Shown here piece by piece: positions 1 through 7,036 of a stretch of 16,822 nucleotides of DNA; within the stretch, counting starts at the first letter, position 1; each line of letters starts with the position of its first letter. Under the pieces are notes generated by a model, which saw only the letters and a program-made list of their open reading frames with translations, was not told where the DNA came from and did not search any database. A program made the translations under genes and the position numbers. The stretch is from positions 1 through 16,822 of the forward strand of contig JAEYXD010000134.1 of NCBI GenBank assembly GCA_023428645.1. Direction: 5' to 3'. Source of the DNA: Pseudomonadota bacterium. Its GTDB lineage: Bacteria > Pseudomonadota > Gammaproteobacteria > Steroidobacterales > Steroidobacteraceae.

Positions 1-373
1 TTGGATGAGTCACGAGGGTTGCCGCCCGCCCGGTTCGGTTTGACGGCTTTGGCGGTCGCGGCCGCAACGACGTGATCCGCGAGAGATTCCTCCCGTGCAT
101 CGTGATTCCTCGGCGCGCATAGGTCAAAATCGCGCGCCACCTCGATCGGTCCCGCATTGCCGAATTCGCGTTAGCGCCCGCGAACGGCGGACCGTCCGCA
201 TCGAACGAGATATGCATCCGATGAATCGCGGTTGCAGTAAATGAATTCGACGCGCTCGTTCGCTCCACCGTAGTGTCGATTCAGGTCTTGCAGGTCGAGA
301 CCGACGTGGTCATGCATCGATCGCGGCGGCGCAACGTCGGCGCGACGTCAATATTCTCGGGGAGACGATGTAA
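1..373. other. Leading non-coding stretch, no gene recognised
   Basis: No convincing gene lies here. In frame 1 an open stretch from the left edge stops at the TGA at 73-75 and could be the last 24 codons of a gene entering from the left, but its residues are not recognisable. On the minus strand a short open frame starting near 100 runs off the left edge and is also unrecognisable. The stretch should hold the promoter of the receptor at 374, but I see no convincing -35/-10 pair. CAGGTC occurs twice, at 282-287 and 291-296, nine bases apart. The ribosome binding site of the receptor is GGGGAG at 359-364. Confidence 0.5.
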
Positions 374-2770
374 ATGCATAGAAGATTCCCGCAGCTGCCC
401 GGCACGGTCCGGTTCGGCGCGCTCAGTGTCCTGCCTGCTTCGGTACTCGCGCTCGCACCTGCGCCCACGAACGTGGCCCACGCGCAGGAGTCGGCCGAAA
501 CGATTGCGCTCGAGGTCGTGACGGTCACGGCGCGTAAGCGTGAAGAGAGCATCATGGACATTCCGATGGCCGTGAGCGCGATGAGCGCCGACGACATCGA
601 AAACCGCGGCGTCAGAAACCTGACCGAAGTCGCGCAATTCACCCCAGGCTTCCACTCGACGAACCAGACGGCCGGCGCGAGCAACGGTCGTAACGATCGC
701 TCGGGCAAGCAAGTCACGTTCCGCGGCCTGTCCGTGTCGAGCGGCCTCGTGTTCATCGACGGCGCGCCGATGACCGGCACCGCGACGCCCGAGCTGCAGG
801 ACATCGCGCAGATCGAAGTGTTGAAGGGGCCGCAAAGTGCGTACTTCGGCCGCTCCACCTTCTCGGGCGCCGTGAACTTCATCACTCGCGATCCGGGCGA
901 GGAGTTCCGCGGCCGCATTCGCGCGGAAGCGGGCAACTACGATCTGGTCGACGTCAGCGGCAGTGTCGAAGGCGCGATCGTGCCCGGTCAGCTGACCGCG
1001 CGCGTGTCGGCCCGCCACATGGAGCAGACCGGCCAGTACAAGAACTTCGCGGAGCCAGGCGAGACGCTCGGCGATCGTTCGACGAAATCCGGCTCGATCA
1101 CGCTCAAGTACACGCCGACCGACAATCTGACGATTCGCGCCATGGGCAGCCTGGTGCGCGATCACGACGGTCCGCCGGCCCAGCTCGCGTTGAAGCGCGA
1201 CGACATGAATTGCAATCTCGGCGGTACGCGCGGCGCCTGGTTCTGCGGCGAGCTGCCGGACTCCGACAAGATCAATCCCGCCTATTACTCGGGCCAGTAC
1301 TACATCAACGACATGGCGCGCAGCGTACTGCTCGACAACTCGGGCGGCTTCGCGACGATCTTCAATCCGTACTGGAACGACGAGGCAGGCCTGAAGCGCG
1401 ACTCGTTCTACTCGAATCTGCGCATCGATTACGAGTTCGACAATGGCTATGAGTTGAGCTCGCTGACCGCGTACACGAAAGAGAAGTACCAGCAGATCCT
1501 GAATCTGTCGTTCCGCGACGGCCAAGGCGTGCCGAACACGTACGGGACGTACACGCCGCACATCTGGTGGTTCGTCGCCTCGCAACAGAAGACGGAGGAT
1601 TTCAGCCAGGAAATCCGCCTGTCCTCGCCCGAGGATCGCGCGTTCCGTTGGTTGGTCGGCTTGAGCTACATGGAGATCTCCGTTCCGGGCGGCTCCGGCG
1701 TGTACGGCATCACGCCTCGCGGTCCGGGCATCGTCTCCACGCCGGTGCTGAACGAGTCCGAGACGCCTGCGCTGTTCGGCGGCGTGTACTGGGATGTGAC
1801 CGATCGCCTCACGCTGAGCGGCGAGCTGCGCTACCAGGAAGACAAGCTCGTGCGCCAGGCGCTGACGAACGCGCTCGGACAGCGCGTGCGCGGCACGCGC
1901 TATGAAGCGACGTTCGAGAGCTATTCGCCGCGCGTCATCGCGGACTTCGACTTCAACGACGATCACAACGGTTACGTGTCGTGGTCGCGCGGCGTGCGTC
2001 CGGGCGGCTTCAACGTGGCTTACGCCGTGCAGCCGCCGGAAGTGCAGGGAATGCTGCCGGGCGTCGGCGTGACCTTCGATGAAGAGAAGCTGACGAACTA
2101 CGAAGTGGGCTTGAAGTCCGTGTGGCTCGACGGCCGTGCTCAGACGCGACTCGCGGTGTATCACGCGGTGTGGGAGGACGGGCAGCTCGGCAATTCGCTG
2201 ACGTTCACGCCACCCGGCGGCAATCTGAACATCATCAACGTGACCGCGAACGTGGGTGAGGTCGATCTGCAGGGCGTCGAGCTCGAAGGCGAGTTCCAGG
2301 CGACGACGAACCTGATGCTCTCGGCCACGTTCGGTTACACCGACAGCGACATCAAGAGCTACATCTGCGGCGACTGTCTGGGCATCGACGGCACGACGAC
2401 GCGCGCGATCGGCAAGCGATTGCCGCAATCGCCGAAGACCATGGGCACGTTCGCGGCCGAGTACAGCGACGCGCTGGTCGGCGACTTCGATTGGTTCGGT
2501 CGGCTCGACTGGATCTATCGCGGCAGCTCGTACGTGACCGCGGCGAACTACGCGATCATTCCGGAGCGTCAGCTCACGAACGTGCGCTTCGGCGTGCGTA
2601 GCGGCGCGCTGAACATCGAGGCGTACGTCGCGAACTTGTTCGACGATCGCACCGTTGCCAACGCGTCGTTCGGCTCGGAGGCGCTGTACACCTTCGGTAC
2701 GGGACACGAAGTGCGTTACTCGCCGGCCGACAAGCGCCGCTTCGGCGTCACGGCGATCTATAAGTTCTAA
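374..2770 (+). CDS. TonB-dependent outer-membrane receptor
   Basis: A 798-residue outer-membrane active transporter that takes up a ligand using TonB/proton-motive energy. Residues 1-37 look like a signal peptide ending in AHA before Q38. The TonB box is around 46-53 (LEVVTVTA). The plug domain follows, with the usual IEVLKGPQSAYFGRSTFSGAVNFIT block that closes plug domains, then a 22-strand-type beta-barrel. The barrel carries the familiar NYEVGLK segment and ends in aromatic phenylalanine (AIYKF), as outer-membrane insertion normally requires. Cysteine pairs at C280/C291 and C665/C668 probably form disulfides in extracellular loops. The start is chosen because ATG 374 has GGGGAG nine bases upstream and an in-frame TAA directly before it. 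The receptor class is secure. The ligand cannot be read from the sequence; co-location with the catabolic operon suggests an organic substrate rather than a siderophore, which is inference. Confidence 0.93.
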   Translation: MHRRFPQLPGTVRFGALSVLPASVLALAPAPTNVAHAQESAETIALEVVTVTARKREESIMDIPMAVSAMSADDIENRGVRNLTEVAQFTPGFHSTNQTAGASNGRNDRSGKQVTFRGLSVSSGLVFIDGAPMTGTATPELQDIAQIEVLKGPQSAYFGRSTFSGAVNFITRDPGEEFRGRIRAEAGNYDLVDVSGSVEGAIVPGQLTARVSARHMEQTGQYKNFAEPGETLGDRSTKSGSITLKYTPTDNLTIRAMGSLVRDHDGPPAQLALKRDDMNCNLGGTRGAWFCGELPDSDKINPAYYSGQYYINDMARSVLLDNSGGFATIFNPYWNDEAGLKRDSFYSNLRIDYEFDNGYELSSLTAYTKEKYQQILNLSFRDGQGVPNTYGTYTPHIWWFVASQQKTEDFSQEIRLSSPEDRAFRWLVGLSYMEISVPGGSGVYGITPRGPGIVSTPVLNESETPALFGGVYWDVTDRLTLSGELRYQEDKLVRQALTNALGQRVRGTRYEATFESYSPRVIADFDFNDDHNGYVSWSRGVRPGGFNVAYAVQPPEVQGMLPGVGVTFDEEKLTNYEVGLKSVWLDGRAQTRLAVYHAVWEDGQLGNSLTFTPPGGNLNIINVTANVGEVDLQGVELEGEFQATTNLMLSATFGYTDSDIKSYICGDCLGIDGTTTRAIGKRLPQSPKTMGTFAAEYSDALVGDFDWFGRLDWIYRGSSYVTAANYAIIPERQLTNVRFGVRSGALNIEAYVANLFDDRTVANASFGSEALYTFGTGHEVRYSPADKRRFGVTAIYKF

Positions 2771-2810
2771 GTCGGGTACGAGCGAGGAAGAGACGACCTC
2801 GCGAGCTACG

Positions 2811-2850
2811 AAGTGCGTGTCGGCGTAAGCCGGCACGCACTTTTTGTTTT
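2811..2850 (+). terminator. Strong rho-independent terminator of the first receptor
   Basis: A 14-bp stem (left arm 2811-2824, right arm 2829-2842) closes a GTAA loop. The only imperfection is one T opposite G, which is a wobble pair in RNA. The stem runs into the T-tract TTTTTGTTTT at 2841-2850. The last T of that tract is also the last base of the convergent LysR gene's stop codon. Transcripts from the LysR side would meet the stem without a following U-run, so it should work mainly for the receptor. Confidence 0.9.
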
Positions 2851-3788
2851 CAGCGGGCCGCTCGCGCCAGCGGTGTCTCGGGCAACTTCTTGAAATGCTC
2901 GACGAGGCTCTGGCTCAAGCGCAGAAACGCCGAGGAGCGGATCGCATTCGGCGTGGAGACGAGGCCGATCCGGCGCGTCGCCGCCTGAGCGAAATTCGGC
3001 AGCGTCACGACCGAGTCGGGCGGGAAGTCGCGGGCGATCGTCGCCTCCGAGAGCAGCGCGACGAAATCCTCGTGCAACACGGCCCGCAGCAGCACGCTCA
3101 TCGTGTTGGCGTACAGGCGATAGTGCGGCGGCTGCATGTGCTTCTCGGCGAAGTAGCGCGCCAGCGAGGCCAGATAGTGATTCTGACTGGTGGCGACCCA
3201 ATTCGCCTGCTGCAGCGCCTCGGGCGAGATCGTCTTCAATGCGCTGAGAGGATGGTCCTTGCGCATCACGACCACCATGCGCACCGGGATCGTTGCGAGC
3301 AGCTCGACGTTCAGATCCGAACGATCGGCAGTTTCCGGAACGCTCGTGATCGCGAGATCGAGCTCGCCGAGCCGCAAGAGTTGCATCAGCGAGTCATAGA
3401 ACATCTCGGTGATCGAGATCGCGAGCATCGGCATCGACCGAGGCAGGCCGAATAGCAGGCTCATCAATTCCGGCGTCGCGAGCGGCGGCGCCACGCCGAC
3501 ACGGATCTCGCCGCCGGCTCCCGTGATGAGCGCGGCCATGTCCGCCTTGGCGATGGCCGCGGTGTTGATGATGCGGCGGGCGTGATCGAACAGGCGCTTG
3601 CCGAGCGCCGTCAAGGTAACGCCGCGCGGCGTGCGCTCGAACAGCTTTGCGCCGAGCTCGTCCTCCAGCACTTGAATGCTGCGCGTCAGCGCCGACTGAG
3701 TGATGTGCTGACTGTCTGCGGCGCGATTGATATTGCCGTGCTCTGCGGCGGCGACGAAGTGACTGAGCCTGCGGATGTCGAGTGCCAA
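2850..3788 (-). CDS. LysR-family transcriptional regulator
   Basis: A 312-residue LysR-type regulator. Residues 1-60 form the winged helix-turn-helix with the family pattern (LSHFVAAAEHGNINRAA, then SQHITQSALTRSIQVLEDELG, then LFERTPRGVTLTALG). A linker helix follows, and from about residue 90 the periplasmic-binding-protein-like effector domain. Length is typical for the family. The start is TTG at 3788, preceded on the minus strand by GGAAG with a six-base spacer; no in-frame ATG gives the full DNA-binding domain. It is transcribed away from the catabolic operon starting at 3961, the classic arrangement in which a LysR protein controls its divergent neighbour in response to a pathway compound. 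The effector is unknown. Regulation of the operon is inference from layout. Confidence 0.93.
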   Translation of the reverse strand: MALDIRRLSHFVAAAEHGNINRAADSQHITQSALTRSIQVLEDELGAKLFERTPRGVTLTALGKRLFDHARRIINTAAIAKADMAALITGAGGEIRVGVAPPLATPELMSLLFGLPRSMPMLAISITEMFYDSLMQLLRLGELDLAITSVPETADRSDLNVELLATIPVRMVVVMRKDHPLSALKTISPEALQQANWVATSQNHYLASLARYFAEKHMQPPHYRLYANTMSVLLRAVLHEDFVALLSEATIARDFPPDSVVTLPNFAQAATRRIGLVSTPNAIRSSAFLRLSQSLVEHFKKLPETPLARAAR

Positions 3789-3832
3789 GCGATGCTTCCA
3801 ACGAAAGAGTCGATATGCGGCGTTTCGATTGC

Positions 3833-3854
3833 GGCCATTAAAAATGCATTGGCC
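3833..3854. promoter_or_regulatory. Candidate LysR operator dyad GGCCA-N12-TGGCC
   Basis: In the 172-base space between the LysR gene and the divergent operon, GGCCA (3833-3837) is mirrored by TGGCC (3850-3854) with 12 bases between. The right arm sits in the palindrome TTGGCCAA at 3849-3856. Interrupted dyads of this size between a LysR gene and its divergent target are the expected binding-site form. The assignment rests on position and symmetry only. Confidence 0.4.
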
Positions 3855-3856
3855 AA

Positions 3857-3885
3857 CAAATAGAGCATTGCAAAGAATGAATCAA
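3857..3885 (-). promoter_or_regulatory. Possible sigma-70 promoter of the LysR gene
   Basis: Read on the minus strand, TTGATT (3880-3885) and TATTTG (3857-3862) are separated by 17 bases. The match is four of six bases at -35 and three of six at -10, so it is weak. The predicted start would fall inside the GGCCA/TGGCC dyad, which would fit autorepression. Confidence 0.25.
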
Positions 3886-3905
3886 GCAGCGAGAAAAGTC
3901 GCTGC
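3886..3905 (+). promoter_or_regulatory. Perfect 7-bp hairpin in the operon leader
   Basis: GCAGCGA (3886-3892) and TCGCTGC (3899-3905) are exact reverse complements around the loop GAAAAG. No T-tract follows, so it is not an intrinsic terminator. It lies 55 bases before the HMG-CoA lyase-like start, probably in the untranslated leader, unless translation begins at the upstream in-frame ATG at 3877. Confidence 0.35.
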
Positions 3906-3960
3906 GCTCGATACGAATCAGGGAAAACCCCTTGCAGGAAGCGGAAACGTGCGAGAGACC

Positions 3961-4872
3961 ATGTCAGGCAAAATCGAATTGTTGGAAGTCGGCCCGCGAG
4001 ATGGATTGCAACTCGAACCGACGATCCTGTCCACTGCCGATAAGGTCGAGCTCATCGGCCGCTTGATCGACGCCGGCATCCGGCGCATCGAGGTCGCGAG
4101 CTTCGTCAATCCGAAGAAGGTGCCGCAGATGGCGGACGCGGACGAGCTGTTCGCAGCGCTGCCGCGCACCGAAGGTGTGTTCTTCACCGGCTTGATCCTG
4201 AACCACCGGGGCCTTGAGCGCGCGCTCGCCGCCGGCTGTCACGAGATCGGCATGGTCGTCGTCGCGAGCGATACCTTCAATCGCCGCAATCAAGGCGTCG
4301 GCACGGAGGAATCCATCGAGGCCTGGATCGATATCGCCCGCGCCGCGCAGCAAGCGGGCGTGCGCGCGCAGGTGACGATCTCGGCGGCGTTCGGTTGCCC
4401 GTTCGAAGGCGAAGTCCCACTCGATCGCGTCATCGACATCGCGCAACGAGTCGCCGAGGCCAACCCATACGAAATCTGTTTTGCCGACACGATCGGCGTC
4501 GGCGTACCCGCTCAGGTGTCGCGAATGATGGAGCGGGCCGCGGCGGTGCTGCCCGAGCAGCGCCTGCGCTGCCACTTTCACAACACGCGCAACACCGGCA
4601 TCGCGAACGCGATGGCGGCGGTGCAGGCCGGCGTGAAAGTGCTCGACGCCAGCATCGGCGGCATCGGCGGCTGCCCGTTCGCCCCGGCGGCGACCGGCAA
4701 CATCGCCACCGAAGACCTGCTCTACATGCTGGATAGAAGTGACATTCAGACGGGCGCGTCGCTGCCGAAGCTGATCGACACGGCGCAATGGCTCGGACAA
4801 CGGCTCGGGAGAGCTGTACCAGGAATGCTTGCCAAGGCCGGCCCTTTTCCGCGCGTCGCTGCCGCCTCCTGA
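3961..4872 (+). CDS. Hydroxymethylglutaryl-CoA lyase-like protein
   Basis: A 303-residue DRE-TIM metallolyase that would cleave a 3-hydroxy-3-methylglutaryl-CoA-like thioester to an acyl-CoA and a keto acid. The catalytic set is complete and sits at a constant offset of 28 from human HMG-CoA lyase: R13 and D14 in EVGPRDGLQ, metal ligands H205 and H207, catalytic C238 in GGIGGCPF, and N247 in the GNIATED signature. One difference is HFHN instead of the usual HCHD, with asparagine at 208. The start at 3961 gives the normal family length. An ATG at 3877 would add 28 residues with no family counterpart. It is the first gene of the run, 41 bases before hyuA. No leucine or isovalerate degradation genes are nearby, so the substrate may be another branched or tertiary hydroxyacyl-CoA; that is inference. 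Confidence 0.88.
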   Translation: MSGKIELLEVGPRDGLQLEPTILSTADKVELIGRLIDAGIRRIEVASFVNPKKVPQMADADELFAALPRTEGVFFTGLILNHRGLERALAAGCHEIGMVVVASDTFNRRNQGVGTEESIEAWIDIARAAQQAGVRAQVTISAAFGCPFEGEVPLDRVIDIAQRVAEANPYEICFADTIGVGVPAQVSRMMERAAAVLPEQRLRCHFHNTRNTGIANAMAAVQAGVKVLDASIGGIGGCPFAPAATGNIATEDLLYMLDRSDIQTGASLPKLIDTAQWLGQRLGRAVPGMLAKAGPFPRVAAAS

Positions 4873-4913
4873 GCGCAACGGCGATCACTGAAACTTCGAA
4901 AGAGAACTAATTC

Positions 4914-7010
4914 ATGTCCTACCGATTGGGCGTAGACGTTGGCGGCACGTTCACCGACCTGCTGCTGGTTGACGAGGCGACGAGTACCAGCTATTCGGCG
5001 AAAGTGCCGAGTACGCCGGCGGACCAGTCGATCGGCGTGTTGAACGGCATCCTGCGCGTGTGTGAAAAGGCGGGCATCGAACCGTCGATGATCGGGCACG
5101 TGATGCACGGCACGACGGTCGCGACGAACACCGTCCTGACGGGCACCGGCGCGAAGTGCGGCCTCGTGACGACGCGCGGGTATCGGCAGGTGCTGCAGAT
5201 CGCGCGCTCGTTCGTTCCCGGCGGCCTCGGCGGCTGGATCATCTACAACAAGAGCCTGCCGATGGCACCGCTCGCGTGCACGATCGAGGCGAACGAGCGC
5301 ATCGGCGCGAAGGGCGAGATCGTCGAGGCGCTCGATGAAGCGAAGCTGCGCGTCAGCCTGCGTTCGCTGCGTCAGAAGAACATCGAAGCGCTCACGGTCT
5401 GTCTGATCAATTCCTACGCGAACGACGTGCACGAGCGCCGCGTGCGCGAGATCGCGCTCGAGGAGCTGCCTGGCATCCCGGTTTCGCTGTCGTGCGAAGT
5501 CGTTCCGGAGATGCAGGAGTACGAGCGCACGGTCACGACCGTCGCGAACTCGTACGTCCGTCCGGGCGTGCAGCGCTACGTGAGCAACCTGACGGCGAAG
5601 CTCGAGGAGAAGGCCAAGTCGGTGAAGCTGCACATCCTGCGCTCCGACGGCGGCTTGTCCTCGGCCGCGGCGTCGCAGGAGTTTCCGGTGAATCTGCTCA
5701 TGTCCGGCCCGGCCGGCGGCGTGACCGGCGCGGTGTGGGTCGCGAAACAGGCGGGCTTCCCGAACCTGCTGACGCTCGACGTCGGCGGCACGTCGACGGA
5801 CGTCGCGCTGATTCAGAATGGCGAGCCGCGGCTGCGCCGTGAGACGACGGTCGGCGACGTCACCGTGCGCGCATCGTCGGTCGACATTCGCACCGTCGGC
5901 GCCGGCGGCGGTTCCATCGCCCACGTGCCGCAGCTCACGAAGGCACTGCGCGTCGGCCCGCAAAGCGCAGGTGCCGATCCCGGCCCCGCTGCGTATGGCC
6001 GCGGCGGCACCGAGCCCACGGTGACGGACGCGAACGTCGTGCTCGGCTACATGCCCGAGCAGCAACGCCTCGGCGGCGATCTGGTACTGGATCGCGCGCT
6101 CGCGACGGCCGCGGTCAAGAAGGTGGCCGACGCGCTCGGCCTGACGGTGCAGCAGGCCGCCGAGGGCATCTACAACATCGTGAACGAGAACATGACGGGC
6201 GCGCTGCGGCTCGTATCCGTCGAGCAGGGCTACGATCCGCGCGACTACGCGCTGATGGCCTTCGGCGGTGCCGGTCCGCTGCATGCGAATGCCTTGTCGA
6301 AGCTGCTCGGCTCTTGGCCGGCGATCATTCCGCCAGGCCCGGGCGTGTTGTGCGCGCTCGGCGATGCGACCACCGCGATCCGCGACGAGCGTTCGCGTAC
6401 CTACGTGCGCAAGTTCAGCGACACGAGCGCGGCCGAGATCGTGGAGATTCTCGAGTCGCTGGCCGCCGACGCGGCGCAGGCGATCACGGGCGAGAACGTC
6501 CGCATCGAAGACGCGACGACGAAGTTCGAAGTCGACCTGCGTTATCACGGCCAGGGCCTGCGATTGACGGTGGAGGTCGATCTCGAGGCGCTGAAGCGTG
6601 ACGGCTTGGGCGTGATCGCGGCGCAATTCGATGCCGAGCACAAGCGCTTGTTCACCTTCGCGCTCGAGCTGGAGCACGAGCTCGTGACGTTGCGCGCGGC
6701 CGTGCGTGGCAAGGGCACGGCGGTCAATCGCGCACCGCTCGAGGAGGACGGCGCGGATCCGACGGCGGCCGTCGTCGGCAAGCAATCGGTGTTCATGGAA
6801 GGCACCGCCGCCTCCGCGCTGGTCTATGACCGCGCCAAGCTGAAGGCGGGCAACAAGGTTCCCGGTCCCGCGATCGTCATGGAAATGGATTCGACCTCGG
6901 TGATCCTGCCGCGCCACCACGGCCTCGTGGATGCCTTCGGCAACATTCTCATCTACCCGGACGGCTACGACGCGAAGGCAGCGCGCGAACGCACGAAGGC
7001 TCAGAAGTAA
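4914..7010 (+). CDS. hyuA: Hydantoinase/oxoprolinase family protein, subunit A (N-methylhydantoinase A type)
   Basis: A 698-residue HyuA-type subunit of the ATP-dependent hydantoinase/oxoprolinase/acetone carboxylase superfamily. The sugar-kinase-like nucleotide-binding fold is visible in order: phosphate-binding VDVGGTFTD at 7-15, HGTTVATNTVL from H65, MSGPAGGVTGA from M263, and a second phosphate loop LDVGGTSTD around 289-296, then GAGGGSIA. In known members this subunit uses ATP to activate a cyclic amide or a carbonyl substrate together with subunit B. AGAGAA at 4901-4906 gives a well-spaced ribosome binding site for ATG 4914. Length fits N-methylhydantoinase A and acetone carboxylase beta subunits, so the precise reaction cannot be assigned. 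The following gene is its partner. No acetone carboxylase gamma subunit is present, which argues mildly for hydrolase over carboxylase. Confidence 0.9.
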   Translation: MSYRLGVDVGGTFTDLLLVDEATSTSYSAKVPSTPADQSIGVLNGILRVCEKAGIEPSMIGHVMHGTTVATNTVLTGTGAKCGLVTTRGYRQVLQIARSFVPGGLGGWIIYNKSLPMAPLACTIEANERIGAKGEIVEALDEAKLRVSLRSLRQKNIEALTVCLINSYANDVHERRVREIALEELPGIPVSLSCEVVPEMQEYERTVTTVANSYVRPGVQRYVSNLTAKLEEKAKSVKLHILRSDGGLSSAAASQEFPVNLLMSGPAGGVTGAVWVAKQAGFPNLLTLDVGGTSTDVALIQNGEPRLRRETTVGDVTVRASSVDIRTVGAGGGSIAHVPQLTKALRVGPQSAGADPGPAAYGRGGTEPTVTDANVVLGYMPEQQRLGGDLVLDRALATAAVKKVADALGLTVQQAAEGIYNIVNENMTGALRLVSVEQGYDPRDYALMAFGGAGPLHANALSKLLGSWPAIIPPGPGVLCALGDATTAIRDERSRTYVRKFSDTSAAEIVEILESLAADAAQAITGENVRIEDATTKFEVDLRYHGQGLRLTVEVDLEALKRDGLGVIAAQFDAEHKRLFTFALELEHELVTLRAAVRGKGTAVNRAPLEEDGADPTAAVVGKQSVFMEGTAASALVYDRAKLKAGNKVPGPAIVMEMDSTSVILPRHHGLVDAFGNILIYPDGYDAKAARERTKAQK

Positions 7011-7036
7011 CGCACACCAGCTCGCGAGATCACATC

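Noticed and set aside
212..318. Repeated ATGCATC at 212-218 and 312-318, 100 bases apart
   Set aside because: Seven-base identity without surrounding similarity is likely chance.
281..2836. 851-codon open frame on the minus strand
   Set aside because: It lies wholly opposite the first TonB receptor, is rich in Arg, Ala, His and Val with no recognisable domain, and reflects the low stop frequency in antisense frames of GC-rich genes.
2844..3455. 203-codon open frame on the plus strand
   Set aside because: Antisense to the LysR gene, whose helix-turn-helix and effector domain are clear.
3775..3960. Longer N-terminus for the HMG-CoA lyase-like protein
   Set aside because: The 62 extra residues have no family counterpart, and the earliest start would overlap the divergent LysR gene; ATG 3961 gives the expected length and residue spacing.
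4746..6920. 724-codon open frame on the minus strand
   Set aside because: Antisense to hyuA, which has clear family motifs; the antisense product is Arg/His/Ala/Val-rich and shows no domain.
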